Notes: generated by a model not told the origin, from the letters alone. Counted from the stretch's first letter, positions 1-9,040 are shown. The stretch is DNA of 64,000 bases from Bacillota bacterium (GCA_023415795.1 JAEZJG010000022.1:186001-250000); one strand, 5' to 3'. Numbers and translations: made by a program.

Positions 1-75
1 AGGGGAAAAGTGCCTGTGCATCCTACAAGCATGAGCTTGTAAAGAGGATTCCTCACTGGCGTTCCAAATGACGGA
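1..75. repeat. dispersed intergenic repeat (family A), partial copy
   Basis: The first ~75 bases contain a 'gtgcatcctacaagcat' segment followed by a 'gattcctcactggcgttc' segment. The same two blocks, with the same spacing and small changes, recur at 5738-5805, and related blocks occur at 5575-5605 and 17527-17585. The stretch is non-coding and cut by the window edge. It is a member of a dispersed repeat family; no mobility gene is attached. Confidence 0.6.
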
Positions 76-93
76 TCTCCATACTCTGCGCCG

Positions 94-972
94 CTAGGCA
101 TCCCATTCCTTGCTGTGCTGACGGCTCAGCGATAAAAATGCCTGCATTGCCGGAGAAAGCCACTTCTTCTTGTGATACGCTAGCTGTGTGTAAAACCGCA
201 GATCGGTCGGCGGGGTTTTGATGCGCAGCAGTCCTTTCTGCGCTTCCTCGCGCACCGCATAGCGCGGCAGATATGATACACCCAAGCCATTGACAACATA
301 CTTCTTGATTGCCTCCACGCTGGCTGTCTCCAATACATTGGTCGGGTTATACTTGAGCATCGTCATATATCGTTCGTACTCCTGACGGTAGGTACACTCC
401 TTCTCGGTATAGAGCACCATTTGTGTGCGCTCTGGCAGCAAATCCTCCTGTGTATGGTGAATGGGGGCTACCAGACACATCGCCTCTTCCTTCAGCAGCT
501 CGATCGTCAGATTATGATAGCTGTAGTAGGGCTGCAGCAGAAAGCTTAAATCCAGCGCGCCTGTGAACAGATCCTCCCGAAGACTGGCGCACGGGCTGTT
601 GATGACAGATATCTCAACCTGAGGAAAAGCGGATTTGTAAGCCTTGATGATGGGATACAGCCGATACATCATCAGGGATTCCGGAGCCCCGATGCGCAGG
701 CTCCCGCCGGGCGCGGTGTCCGCCTCGTGCAGCTGCTCCAGCAAATCGTATTCGCTCAGCACGCTGTTCACCTGCTCAAGCAGTTGTCTTCCAAACGCCG
801 TCAGCTGTGTGCTTTTGCCGATCTTCTCAAACACAGGCTTGCCAAAATGAGCCTCGATAGCCTGAACCTGCAGCGTCAGCGTCGATTGCGCATAGCCCAG
901 TGCTTGAGCCGCTTTCGTGAAGCTGCCCAGCTCTGCGATTTTCGCAATTGAACGCAGATTGCGTATTTCCAT
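94..972 (-). CDS. LysR-family transcriptional regulator
   Basis: The 292-residue product has the standard LysR length. An N-terminal winged helix-turn-helix occupies residues ~2-60, with the recognition segment around 18-40 (FTKAAQALGYAQSTLTLQV). A type-2 periplasmic-binding-like effector domain follows from ~90 to 285. It is transcribed divergently from an amino-acid permease 135 bases away, the usual arrangement for a LysR protein controlling its neighbour, and an inverted repeat lies between them. The effector is unknown; the permease target is inferred from position only. Confidence 0.9.
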   Translation of the reverse strand: MEIRNLRSIAKIAELGSFTKAAQALGYAQSTLTLQVQAIEAHFGKPVFEKIGKSTQLTAFGRQLLEQVNSVLSEYDLLEQLHEADTAPGGSLRIGAPESLMMYRLYPIIKAYKSAFPQVEISVINSPCASLREDLFTGALDLSFLLQPYYSYHNLTIELLKEEAMCLVAPIHHTQEDLLPERTQMVLYTEKECTYRQEYERYMTMLKYNPTNVLETASVEAIKKYVVNGLGVSYLPRYAVREEAQKGLLRIKTPPTDLRFYTQLAYHKKKWLSPAMQAFLSLSRQHSKEWDA

Positions 973-1022
973 GCCGTTTTACCGCCTTTTTCATTCTGCT
1001 CCTATTGTAGCATCAGAATTTC

Positions 1023-1046
1023 TGAAGTCAATTATGAGATACTTCA
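1023..1046. promoter_or_regulatory. candidate LysR operator (inverted repeat)
   Basis: TGAAGT at 1023-1028 and ACTTCA at 1041-1046 form an exact 6-base inverted repeat with a 12-base spacer, in the gap between the divergent lysR (ends its 5' side at 972) and the permease start (1108). Dyads of this size and location are typical of LysR binding sites. Binding is inferred, not shown. Confidence 0.4.
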
Positions 1047-1107
1047 ATTTTACAAATAGGTCATCTGTCATTACAATGGTGAAGGTGAAAGGAGCAGCGA
1101 CGATAAC

Positions 1108-2349
1108 ATGAAAAAGAAGCTTAACGCGCTGACAGTCAGCGGTTTGATGATAGGACCCATACTTGGTTCGGGAATTATTTTTCTTCCCCCCATCGCCTAT
1201 GGTATTCTCAAGGAGCACGCAATACTGGCGTGGGTGCTGATGATGGCGCTGGGTGCGCTGTTTGCCTATGTTTTTGCCAGAATGACGGTGATGGTACCCA
1301 CGAACGAGGGCATCAGCGTGATCATCGGACAACAGCTGGGCAACGGCTTTCGCAAGCTTTCCGCCAACTATCTGACAATGGCTGTGCTGTTTGGACCTGT
1401 CGCCGTGGCGATCACGGTCGCAGAATATATTCAGCCCTTGATCCCGCCCGACGTGGGGTTCAGCGGCTTTGTACTGGCGTTTATCGTGATGGCGGTCAGT
1501 GCACTCATCGTATTGTCCGGCGCATCCTTCATGGGCAAAACAATGCTTGTTGTGTCCAGCATCACAGCGGTCTTGCTGCTGGCTGGCAGCACCACGACGC
1601 TCATAACCGCGCCTTCCGTACAGCTGCCGTCCGGGCTGCCCGACGTAGGCGAGCTGGGACATACCATGCTCCTCATCTTCTGGGCAATCATCGGCTGGGA
1701 GGTGCTGGGAAACTTTGTCGAAGAGGTTAGCAATCCCACCCGCACGATCATGCGCGCGATGAAACTCAGCCTCGTAGCCATCGTGTGGGTGTATCTGCTG
1801 ACAGCCTTTGCACTGCAAAACAGCGTCGGCGCCACCATGACCGGTCTGCTTGAACCCGTGTTTGGTTCGCTGTCCACCGTGCTATTCAGTCTGTTGGTGG
1901 CAGGCTTGTGCGTCTGCACAATTGTGACGTTTACGGGCGCGGTGGTGCGGCAGACTGTCTCGCGCTTGCAGCCGTTGCGAATTCCGGCACTTTTCCGCAA
2001 ACACTGGCCGGTGATCGTCATACTGCTGCTGGGAAACACTGCTGTTCTGACACTGCATTCCCTTGGTCTGCTGTCGTTTGAGCACATCGTGGGCGCGGCG
2101 AACGCTTTGTTCATCGGCAACGCTTTTCTGGGTCTGCTCAGCGGCTTTCGCCTGATGCGCAGCATACCTATCCGCATCGGTATCGGTGTGCTGCTGTTAC
2201 TGCTGCTGATCATATTCCTGTTTTCAAGCCTGTATTCCATTGGCTTCTTTGTCCTCGTTACCGCAGCGACACTGATCCTTCGCAAAAAGCCTGACGCAAC
2301 CGCGTCGGCAAAAACGCTTACCGAAACAGGGGAACAGCAGAGTCTGTGA
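1108..2349 (+). CDS. APC-superfamily amino-acid permease
   Basis: A 413-residue, very hydrophobic protein with about 12 predicted membrane segments. The first helix carries the glycine-rich unwound motif of the APC fold (GPILGSGIIFLPP, residues ~17-29). Length and absence of soluble domains resemble the YjeH-like branch of amino-acid exporters more than large uptake permeases, but direction of transport and substrate cannot be read from sequence. An AAAGGAG lies upstream with longer than usual spacing (~13 bases). It is divergent from the LysR gene, which probably regulates it. Confidence 0.8.
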   Translation: MKKKLNALTVSGLMIGPILGSGIIFLPPIAYGILKEHAILAWVLMMALGALFAYVFARMTVMVPTNEGISVIIGQQLGNGFRKLSANYLTMAVLFGPVAVAITVAEYIQPLIPPDVGFSGFVLAFIVMAVSALIVLSGASFMGKTMLVVSSITAVLLLAGSTTTLITAPSVQLPSGLPDVGELGHTMLLIFWAIIGWEVLGNFVEEVSNPTRTIMRAMKLSLVAIVWVYLLTAFALQNSVGATMTGLLEPVFGSLSTVLFSLLVAGLCVCTIVTFTGAVVRQTVSRLQPLRIPALFRKHWPVIVILLLGNTAVLTLHSLGLLSFEHIVGAANALFIGNAFLGLLSGFRLMRSIPIRIGIGVLLLLLLIIFLFSSLYSIGFFVLVTAATLILRKKPDATASAKTLTETGEQQSL

Positions 2350-2360
2350 CTTGCGCGCGT

Positions 2361-3011
2361 CTAAATGTACTTGCTGCCCTCGCGGACGCTCAAGGGGTGA
2401 AGCTTGTGCGACGCAATAAACGCCCGCACCCATGCCGCGTTTGTCTTGGAATATTCGCGCAGTGCCCAGCCGATGGCCTTGTTGAGAAAAAACTCAGAGG
2501 TACTGCTGCTGGACAGTATCGCACGCTCCAGCAATTCCGTATCCGTCTCCGCCTTGTATTTGAGCTGAAACAGTATCGACACGCGCCGTATCCAAAGGCT
2601 GTCGTGCGCCATCCAGCGGGTGGCAGCAGCTTCACGCACGTTGGCAAAGCGGCGCAGCACATCCCCCGCGATGGGGGCAAGGGTGTCCACTGTGTCCCAC
2701 CAGGGGCGCGTGAGCACAAGCTGCTCAAGGAACGGCAGCTCGTGCGGCGTCAGGCGCTTCTTAACGGCATCCAGATACCCCAGTGCGAGATATGAAAACT
2801 CTCGCTCGGGCAGCGCGAAGCACCGCTCAATAAAGGCGAAGTCCACATCCGGCTCCGCTTTCTTAGCCTTGAGAAATTCGCGCGCTAACGCTGTCCTTTC
2901 CGGCTTTTGCAGCCCAAGATACGGGAACTGGTGCTTCATGTATGCCGCCATGGGAGCCGCCTTGACTGAGTCTGCGGCGGCGTAGAAGCATGAGATGATA
3001 TCCATAGGCAT
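2361..3011 (-). CDS. AlkD-like DNA alkylation repair protein
   Basis: A 216-residue all-helical HEAT-like protein of the DNA alkylation repair family (AlkD/AlkC type glycosylases that excise N3/N7-alkylpurines). Family hallmarks visible are RPWWDTVDTLA (~100-110), the WIRRVSILFQL helix (~140-150) and the C-terminal FLNKAIGWALREYSK segment (~174-188), which holds the WALRE motif. The start at 3011 is supported by AAAGGAG eight bases upstream. It is convergent with the permease gene, only 11 bases apart, and appears monocistronic. Confidence 0.85.
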   Translation of the reverse strand: MPMDIISCFYAAADSVKAAPMAAYMKHQFPYLGLQKPERTALAREFLKAKKAEPDVDFAFIERCFALPEREFSYLALGYLDAVKKRLTPHELPFLEQLVLTRPWWDTVDTLAPIAGDVLRRFANVREAAATRWMAHDSLWIRRVSILFQLKYKAETDTELLERAILSSSSTSEFFLNKAIGWALREYSKTNAAWVRAFIASHKLHPLSVREGSKYI

Positions 3012-3194
3012 CTGAATGGCTCCTTTTTGTTGATGAAACTATTATAGCATGCGTATGCGGTTGTAAAAAAGCCGTAGGGAGCATAATCATATCACAAAGA
3101 CCATAAAAACATAGCACTTTTTTCTATAAATTTTCACAAAAAAGCGCCGCGTCGCACTGCTGCTCAAACAATCAGTATTTGCCAAACCCACATT

Positions 3195-3280
3195 CCGGGA
3201 AAATGTCGCAAGGCATTTTTTCAGATGGGATTCTCAAGGGATTCATCCCTTGAGCGGCGGTGCGGAGGCAGAGCCTCCGT
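3195..3280. repeat. dispersed palindromic repeat (family B), copy 1
   Basis: This non-coding block contains an AAGGCATTTTTTCAGATGGGATTCT core, a ~7-base hairpin (tcaaggg...cccttga) and a second hairpin (ggaggca gagcctcc-like). The reverse complement of 25405-25515 contains the same elements in the same order. The conserved order of hairpins indicates a dispersed intergenic element. Together with the heptamer array it fills the 350-base gap 3012-3361; the rest of that gap shows no gene. Confidence 0.6.
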
Positions 3281-3322
3281 GCCCTAAGCCCTAAGCCCTA
3301 AGCCCTAAGCCCTAAGCCCTAA
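3281..3322. repeat. tandem heptamer array (GCCCTAA)6
   Basis: Six perfect consecutive copies of GCCCTAA occupy 3281-3322, followed by degenerate copies (GCCCTTC, AGCCCTTAG, AGCCCTATG) up to ~3360, just beyond the 3' end of the alpha/beta hydrolase gene. The unit resembles a plant-type telomere heptamer, but here it is a short bacterial microsatellite directly abutting a family-B repeat. Copy number is probably variable by replication slippage. Confidence 0.9.
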
Positions 3323-3361
3323 GCCCTTCAAAGCCCTTAGCCAGCCAATAGCCCTATGCCC

Positions 3362-4336
3362 TTACCCAGCAACATCCGCACTAACACCCAGCCCGACAAC
3401 GGCATCCGCGATCTGCGCGATCCTGTCCGCGTTGTTCAGGTAGATGAAATGCGTGCCGTCCAGTATCTCGCTCTGGGCGTGAGCGCCAATGCGCTCAAGG
3501 TGGCGGTTCTGATAATCCTGCGGCGTCATGCCCGCCTTCTTAAGCTGCGGATTGGGCGCCTCGTAGGTGCGTCGCGAGATCACCTTGAAGTATGGCACGG
3601 AAGCGGGGAAGGGCAAAGCCATCGTCTGCCGGATAAACTCGGCGGATTCCGCCACCTGCCGAAGCATCGTGTCGTTGATGGAGCAGCCTGCAAACACCAG
3701 AATGTCGGCGATCTCCTGCTCAGTATAGCCGTATTCCAGCATCTGCTTCCTGTTGACAGCCAGCGGCGCCATCGCAGCAGTAAGCCCGATGAACTGCTGA
3801 AACTTCGCGACCTTCAGCAGCGGCTTCACGAACCCGGGCACCTTTTCGTAATACGCAGTGGAGGTGCCGTCCAGCGAAACAATCGCTTCCACCTCTTCCG
3901 GATACGTTGCGGCGTAGTGCTCACTGTATACTGTGGAGATGGAGTGCGGCATCAGCACATAGGGCGGCTGGTGCCCCGCAGCCTTGAGCGCAGCGCGTAT
4001 CTCCTCCACGTAAGCCTCGCTGGTGCGCGGTTTATCCGTGCCGCTGCTGAAGCCCACGCCGAAGTACTCTACGCACACAGCGGTGTGTTTTTCAGCAACC
4101 CGACGCATCAAGGGGCCGAAATCCGCACACGGCAGCGCCACACCCGAACCGGGCAAAAGCACCACTGTGTGCCCGCCGCTGCCGATGGTGTAAACGTGCA
4201 TTTGTCCGCCGTCCACGTTCACCAGCGCGCCGTACGGCTGGAGCCGCCCCCGTTTGGCTTTGAAATGCGTGGCGTGCCGCACTGCGCCCGCCGCCATCAG
4301 TAACACGATAACGCCCGCGATAATTCCGATAACCAT
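3362..4336 (-). CDS. alpha/beta-hydrolase fold protein, membrane-anchored
   Basis: 324 residues. An N-terminal hydrophobic helix (residues 2-20) probably anchors the protein, followed by an alpha/beta-hydrolase domain. The oxyanion region LLPGSG is at ~59-64. The nucleophile elbow reads MPHSIS (~155) rather than the classical G-x-S-x-G, and a likely catalytic His lies in GTHFIYLNN near residue 296. Substrate is unknown. Upstream on the same strand, 27 bases away, lies a small HTH regulator that probably forms an operon with it. The ATG at 4336 begins directly at the hydrophobic anchor. Confidence 0.75.
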   Translation of the reverse strand: MVIGIIAGVIVLLMAAGAVRHATHFKAKRGRLQPYGALVNVDGGQMHVYTIGSGGHTVVLLPGSGVALPCADFGPLMRRVAEKHTAVCVEYFGVGFSSGTDKPRTSEAYVEEIRAALKAAGHQPPYVLMPHSISTVYSEHYAATYPEEVEAIVSLDGTSTAYYEKVPGFVKPLLKVAKFQQFIGLTAAMAPLAVNRKQMLEYGYTEQEIADILVFAGCSINDTMLRQVAESAEFIRQTMALPFPASVPYFKVISRRTYEAPNPQLKKAGMTPQDYQNRHLERIGAHAQSEILDGTHFIYLNNADRIAQIADAVVGLGVSADVAG

Positions 4337-4363
4337 AATCTATACCTTCTTTCAAATTGAATG

Positions 4364-4876
4364 CTATTTAGTATCGGCGGGGCAGGAAATCACGGAGATG
4401 TCCCGCGCACGCCGCCCCTCGCCTGCCTTAAAGCTGTATTTAATTAGTACGTCCCGCAGCTCTGTCAAAAACGCGTCAAATTCGCTGTCATCCAGCATCA
4501 TCACCGTGGTGTTCCAGAACACTTTATCCATGCTGCGCTGCTGTTGCGTCGCGCTGAAATAGCGGTGCAGCCGTGCATAGCGGTTGAGAAGAAAACTCAG
4601 TGCGTTTTGCGAGGCGTTTTCCAGCGTGTTATGACGGGTGATTTCGTCCACGTTCAGCGCCAGCGTGCGCTCCAAACTGCCGCGTATCTTGCGCTCAGCG
4701 ACCACGGAAACGATGCCGCTGTCTAGCAGGAGCTTAATGTGGCGATACATGGTGGTGCGCGGCACGTCGCTGACGGCGGCGCACAGCTCGGATGCCGTCA
4801 CGTTCTGCCCCGGCGCCAGCTCCTGAATGATCCTCATCCGCACCGGATTTAATAACAACTCATTAATATCCTTCAA
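4364..4876 (-). CDS. ArsR-like winged-helix transcriptional regulator
   Basis: 170 residues with an N-terminal winged helix: LLNPVRMRIIQELA (8-21) then ASELCAAVSDVPRTTMYRHIKLL (28-50), the usual layout of HTH_20/ArsR-like repressors. There is no cysteine-pair metal site of classical ArsR. The C-terminal half (~90-165) is helical and may bind a ligand or dimerise. It precedes the alpha/beta hydrolase gene in the same direction and is the best candidate to control it. The inducer is unknown. Confidence 0.8.
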   Translation of the reverse strand: MKDINELLLNPVRMRIIQELAPGQNVTASELCAAVSDVPRTTMYRHIKLLLDSGIVSVVAERKIRGSLERTLALNVDEITRHNTLENASQNALSFLLNRYARLHRYFSATQQQRSMDKVFWNTTVMMLDDSEFDAFLTELRDVLIKYSFKAGEGRRARDISVISCPADTK

Positions 4877-5031
4877 TGTTTCCTATCCTCCAAATGATTC
4901 CAATAACTATAATAATACCAAAAATGGAATAAGTCAATAGAACTGTATCCAATACCGTAAGAAATAATTGCGAATATTAACAGATCGCGATAACATGGCA
5001 ATAACAAACAAACAGATCAAGGAGGGTGAAT

Positions 5032-5502
5032 ATGAGCGGGAAACCAGTGGTGCGCAGAGCGGAAACGGCGGAGGTTATTCACAAGGCGGATCATCCCGGC
5101 TATGAGCACAGCAAGAAGGTGATTGTGGGAAAGGCGGAATCGTCGAACATGGAGGTATCCATATATGAAGTGCCGCCGGGCAAATCGGCGGTGCCGTATC
5201 ACTATCATCTGCGCAACGAAGAGGTGTTCATGATCATGAGCGGCACGGGACTGTTGAAAACGCCCCAAGGCGAGCGTGTGGTTTCCGCCGGCGATTTTTT
5301 GTATTTCTCTAATAATGAAGAGGGTGCACACAAGATCACCAATACCTCTGAGACAGAACCGCTGGTGTACCTCGACTTCGATCTGCTGCACGACATTGAG
5401 GTGGTATTCTATCCCGATTCAGAAAAGACGGGGATATTTGGCATGGGTCAGCGGATGGTGTTTCCCGTCTCTCGGCAGGTGGGCTATTTCGATGGCGAAT
5501 AG
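5032..5502 (+). CDS. cupin-domain protein
   Basis: 156 residues from the ATG at 5032, chosen over an in-frame GTG at 5026 because AAGGAGG ends one base before that GTG but six bases before the ATG. A single conserved-barrel cupin spans ~45-120, with motif 1 YHYHLRNEEVFMIMSG (metal ligands His, His, Glu) and motif 2 around GDFLYFSNNEEGAHKI (His). It resembles small cupins annotated as sugar-binding or unknown. It stands alone, divergent from the HTH regulator, which could control both. Confidence 0.8.
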   Translation: MSGKPVVRRAETAEVIHKADHPGYEHSKKVIVGKAESSNMEVSIYEVPPGKSAVPYHYHLRNEEVFMIMSGTGLLKTPQGERVVSAGDFLYFSNNEEGAHKITNTSETEPLVYLDFDLLHDIEVVFYPDSEKTGIFGMGQRMVFPVSRQVGYFDGE

Positions 5503-5559
5503 CCGCTGGAAGCATCCCCTAGTGCTGATCTTGGTGCGGTGAGTGTACGCTTCTTCTTC

Positions 5560-5815
5560 ATAGGGCATGATCTTGAACGGGGGGATTCCTCACTACGTTC
5601 GGAATGACAGCAGCTTTGTTGTAGGCATCAACGGGATGTTAGGTTGGTGCTGAGCTCCGAAGCATTCCCTCCGCCACGCTGTCATGCAGAGCGAAGCGAA
5701 GCATCCTCCGGGGCGTGGTAGCGGTGGGGCGATGGTTTACCCGTGCATCCTACAGGCATCGTCTTGCACGCGGGATTCCCTACTGGCGTTCGGAATGACT
5801 GATGCTGTCATTGTA
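5560..5815. repeat. dispersed intergenic repeats (family A), cluster of blocks
   Basis: The 350-base gap 5503-5852 holds no gene. It contains at least three family-A blocks: ggggattcctcactacgttc (5580-5600), gctgtcatgcagagcgaagc (~5679-5698) and gtgcatcctacaggcatc with gggattccctactggcgttc (5738-5792). The block at ~5679-5698 recurs at 17455-17485 and 17620-17650 in the opposite orientation. This is a dispersed repeat cluster between a cupin and an MFS gene. Confidence 0.7.
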
Positions 5816-5852
5816 ATTGATTCTAATCGTCTGACGTTCACCATCTTCTGTG

Positions 5853-7247
5853 CTAATGCTCGCGTATACGCCCCTTAGTGAGTGAGGCCGCCATTGCGCC
5901 CAACGCCACGATTGCAGCCACAACAAATGTGCCGCGCATCGCCAGCACAAATACGTCGGGCGAAGCCTCTGCCAAGGCAGCGGTACCCGTACCGCCCGCG
6001 CGCCCCGCGAATAGCGAGAAAAGCAGCCCCGAAAAAGCGACGCCCAGCACCATACCCATGTTACGCGCCGTCGCCAGCATGCCGGATGCCACCCCGCGGT
6101 TTTCCGGTGGTGCGCTGCCCATGAGCGCGCTGTTGTTGGGTGTCTGAAACAGGCCGGAACCCACACCTGTCAGCGCCATCGACATCACGATATACCATGT
6201 AGGCGTGTCCAGCTGCATGCGGCTGAGCAAAAACATGCCGCATGCCATGATGCCCATACCGGCGGAACTGAGTATGCGCGTGTCATGCTTGTCCGAAAAC
6301 ATCCCCGCTAAAGGCGCGATCGCCAATGTGGCCAGCGGCAGAGGCATGTACAGCAGCCCCGCTTCGGCAGGGGTAAATAGCCGTACCGTTTGCAGATAGA
6401 ACGGCGTCAGAAAAACCATGATATACATCGCCATATAATTGAGCACTGCGGCGGTTAGGCTCGCGGAGAACACGCGGCTTTTGAACAGCGAAAGCGACAG
6501 TATCGGATGGGGCGCGCGCCGTTGGTAGACAATGAACACGGCGACCAGCGCAAGCCCCAAGCCCAGCAGCAGTGCAAACAGCCATGGAGACAACCCGGCG
6601 CTCAACTGATTCAACGGCAGCAGCAGCAGGAAAAGCGCGGCGAATATCATCAAGCTGCCCGGGATATCCATGGGCACGGCAGACTGCTTTCTGTCCGCCG
6701 GGATGAACTTCAGCGCCATCGCGACGCCGATGATGCCCACGGGGATGTTGATGTAGAATATGCTCTGCCAGCCAAGCGCACCGGTGAGTGCGCCGCCCAG
6801 CACGGGCCCGGTGGAGAGTGCCACAGCCACCGCGACGGAGTTGACAGAGAAGGCGCGACCCCGACGCTCAGGCGCAACATTGGCGGTGATGATGGCGGAG
6901 CTGGTGGAAAACATCATGCCCGCACCCAGTGCCTGCGCCACCCGCAGTGCAATCAGCATGCCGATGCTGGAGGACAGCCCGCACAGTGCAGAACCTACGG
7001 TAAATGCCGCAAAGCCGATGATGTAAACGCGCCGTTGACCGTACAGGTCGGACAGTCGACCGAAAAAAAGCAGCACGCTGCTGACCACCAGCAGATAGGC
7101 CGTGATTACCCACTCCACTGTGGACAACGGCACCCCGAAGTGCGACCGTATTACCGGCGCAGCGATGTTGACCACGCTTGCGTCCAGCGCTGACATAAAA
7201 GTGCCCAGCGCAACGCTCAGCAGCATCAGCGTTTGTTTTCTTTTCAT
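5853..7247 (-). CDS. MFS multidrug exporter, DHA2 (EmrB/QacA) family
   Basis: 464 residues with about 14 membrane helices. The motif-A loop FGRLSDLYGQRRVYIIG (~60-76) and the antiporter motif C (AVALSTGPVLGGALTGALGW, ~130-150) are clear. These define proton-driven drug exporters of the DHA2 group. I place the start at 7247 (MKRKQTLMLL) because AGGAGG precedes it at proper spacing; an upstream in-frame extension of 20 residues is charged and unlike the family. There is no adjacent TetR/MarR regulator. Substrate is unknown. Confidence 0.85.
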   Translation of the reverse strand: MKRKQTLMLLSVALGTFMSALDASVVNIAAPVIRSHFGVPLSTVEWVITAYLLVVSSVLLFFGRLSDLYGQRRVYIIGFAAFTVGSALCGLSSSIGMLIALRVAQALGAGMMFSTSSAIITANVAPERRGRAFSVNSVAVAVALSTGPVLGGALTGALGWQSIFYINIPVGIIGVAMALKFIPADRKQSAVPMDIPGSLMIFAALFLLLLPLNQLSAGLSPWLFALLLGLGLALVAVFIVYQRRAPHPILSLSLFKSRVFSASLTAAVLNYMAMYIMVFLTPFYLQTVRLFTPAEAGLLYMPLPLATLAIAPLAGMFSDKHDTRILSSAGMGIMACGMFLLSRMQLDTPTWYIVMSMALTGVGSGLFQTPNNSALMGSAPPENRGVASGMLATARNMGMVLGVAFSGLLFSLFAGRAGGTGTAALAEASPDVFVLAMRGTFVVAAIVALGAMAASLTKGRIREH

Positions 7248-7371
7248 GTTGTCTTTCCTCCTTGCTGTACGCCCTACAACGATACGCCCGTGCGCGGTTT
7301 TTGTCAACGAACGGCACGCGCCATAATGTCAGTATCTGCCGAGCCGGAAACGCTATGCACAGTGACTCTGC

Positions 7372-7406
7372 AAAAAAGAAGCTTCTTCATGAGAAAAAGC
7401 TTCTTT
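7372..7406 (-). terminator. rho-independent terminator of lrp-ald
   Basis: Read on the minus strand this is a hairpin with arms AAAGAAGCTT and AAGCTTCTTT followed by a T-run, ~35 bases beyond the ald stop codon. It is a good intrinsic terminator for the lrp-ald transcript. Confidence 0.8.
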
Positions 7407-7441
7407 GATGTTGTGTGTTCAGTTAAGACTTGCGGCAGGCC

Positions 7442-8566
7442 TTACAGCGCGTCGAGCATGGTGAGTGGATCGCGGTATTCCAGCTCCAGACTCTCTGCAA
7501 CAGCGCAGCAGGTCACAAAGCCCTTGGCGGTGTTGAGACCCTTGAGCAGCGCGGCATCCTCACGAAGTGCACGCGCCACACCCTTGTTCGCAAGGCTCAC
7601 CAGATACGGCAGCGTGGCCGATTCCAGTGCCAATGTGGAGGTGCGCGGCACAGCGCCCGGCATGTTCGCCACGGAGTAATGTATGACGCCGTGGACGTCG
7701 TATGTGGGGTTGTCGTGCGTGGTTGCACGGTCGATGGTTTCCACCGAGCCGCCCTGGTCGATGGCAACGTCCACAATCACCGAACCCTTCTTCATTGTCT
7801 TTACCATGTCTGCCGTCACGATGCGGGGAGCGCTCTTACCCGGCACCAGCACAGCACCGATCAGCAGATCGGCCTCCCGTGCCGCCTGCGCGACGTTATA
7901 CGCATTGCACACCAGCGTCTTAAGACGCCCGCCGAATACGTCGTCCAGATAGCGCAGACGTGGTAAGCTGATGTCCAGTATCGTGACATCCGCGCCGAGA
8001 CCCACAGCCATTTTCGCCGCGTTCGCGCCCACGGTGCCGCCGCCCACGATGGCCACCCGCGCGGGGCTGACGCCGCTGACGCCGCCCAGCAATACGCCAA
8101 GGCCGCCGTTGGGCTTTTGCAGCAGGTTGGCGCCGATCTGCACCGACATACGGCCTGCCACCTCGCTCATGGGAGCCAGCAGCGGCAGCGCACCGCCCGG
8201 CAGCTCCACCGTCTCATAGGCGATGCCTGTCACCTGTCCGTCTGTCAGCGCTTTGGTGAGCTGCGGATTGGGCGCAAGGTGCAGATAGGTGTACAGCGTC
8301 TGACCGGGGCGGAACAGTGCATATTCGCTTTCCAGCGGTTCCTTTACCTTTACGATGATGTCTGCCAGCGCAAAGATAGTCTTGCGGTCAGCTTCAATGC
8401 GCGCGCCCGCCTGCTCATACTCCGCATTGGAGAAGCCGCTGCCCTCGCCGGCACTCGCTTCCACCAGTACCTTGTGCCCGTCCAGCGCCAGCACATGCGC
8501 TCCGCCGGGCGTTAAGCCCACTCTGAATTCGTTGTTCTTGATCTCTTTGATAACGCCGATAATCAT
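7442..8566 (-). CDS. ald: alanine dehydrogenase
   Basis: 374 residues, the normal size for Ald, which catalyses NAD-dependent reversible deamination of L-alanine to pyruvate and ammonia. The N-terminus (MIIGVIKEIKNNEFRVGLTP) and the substrate-binding KVKEPLESEY region (~74) match the family. The Rossmann dinucleotide site is VAIVGGGTVGANAAKMAVG (~169-187). It follows the Lrp-type gene by 27 bases on the same strand; lrp-ald pairing suggests alanine-responsive control. In sporeformers Ald also supports alanine use during sporulation and germination. Confidence 0.95.
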   Translation of the reverse strand: MIIGVIKEIKNNEFRVGLTPGGAHVLALDGHKVLVEASAGEGSGFSNAEYEQAGARIEADRKTIFALADIIVKVKEPLESEYALFRPGQTLYTYLHLAPNPQLTKALTDGQVTGIAYETVELPGGALPLLAPMSEVAGRMSVQIGANLLQKPNGGLGVLLGGVSGVSPARVAIVGGGTVGANAAKMAVGLGADVTILDISLPRLRYLDDVFGGRLKTLVCNAYNVAQAAREADLLIGAVLVPGKSAPRIVTADMVKTMKKGSVIVDVAIDQGGSVETIDRATTHDNPTYDVHGVIHYSVANMPGAVPRTSTLALESATLPYLVSLANKGVARALREDAALLKGLNTAKGFVTCCAVAESLELEYRDPLTMLDAL

Positions 8567-8593
8567 AATGATTGCCTCTTTTAAGAGATGATT

Positions 8594-9040
8594 TTACTCC
8601 GGATAGATGGATTCGTTGCTTTTACAGGTGGCCAGCACAACATTGGTGTACGTTTTCGTGATGCCCGGCACGCTTTTGATCTTGTTGAGCAGTTTCTCCA
8701 GCGTGGAGGGATTGTTGGTCACGATCTTGAGCACATAGTCGTAGTTGCCCGCAATGTAATGGCATTCCAGTATGTCGTTCTCATTTTGAACAAACTGCAG
8801 AAACTTCTCAATGAAGCTGGGATTCTCCAGGCTGATGAACATGATTGCCGTCAGCTCCTTGTGAAAGTGGTTGCCGTCGAGGATTGCAACATACCGGCTG
8901 ATCACGCCGGAAGCCTCCAGCTTTTTGACACGCTCGCCCACCGCAGAAACAGACAAATTGATTTTCTGCCCGATGTCGGACAGCGATGCACGTGCGTTCT
9001 TTTGCAGTTGTCTTAGTATACGAATGTCCAGATCATCCAT
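8594..9040 (-). CDS. Lrp/AsnC-family transcriptional regulator
   Basis: 148 residues: an N-terminal AsnC helix-turn-helix (MDDLDIRILRQLQKNARASL, with the recognition helix around 25-45) and a C-terminal RAM/AsnC effector domain (~65-140) that binds amino acids. It is the first gene of a two-gene operon with alanine dehydrogenase, so alanine or a related amino acid is the likely effector. The upstream 700-base intergenic region presumably contains its promoter. Confidence 0.9.
   Translation of the reverse strand: MDDLDIRILRQLQKNARASLSDIGQKINLSVSAVGERVKKLEASGVISRYVAILDGNHFHKELTAIMFISLENPSFIEKFLQFVQNENDILECHYIAGNYDYVLKIVTNNPSTLEKLLNKIKSVPGITKTYTNVVLATCKSNESIYPE

Noticed and set aside
991..1818. 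275-residue open frame opposite the permease start
   Set aside because: It lies antisense to a clear permease, is His/Gln/Arg-rich without a domain, and has no RBS.
3281..3322. True telomere or chromosome end
   Set aside because: The heptamers are internal and flanked by genes, so a bacterial microsatellite is the simple explanation.
3356..4303. 315-residue open frame antisense to the alpha/beta hydrolase
   Set aside because: The opposite strand carries recognised hydrolase motifs; this frame is a shadow with no family features.
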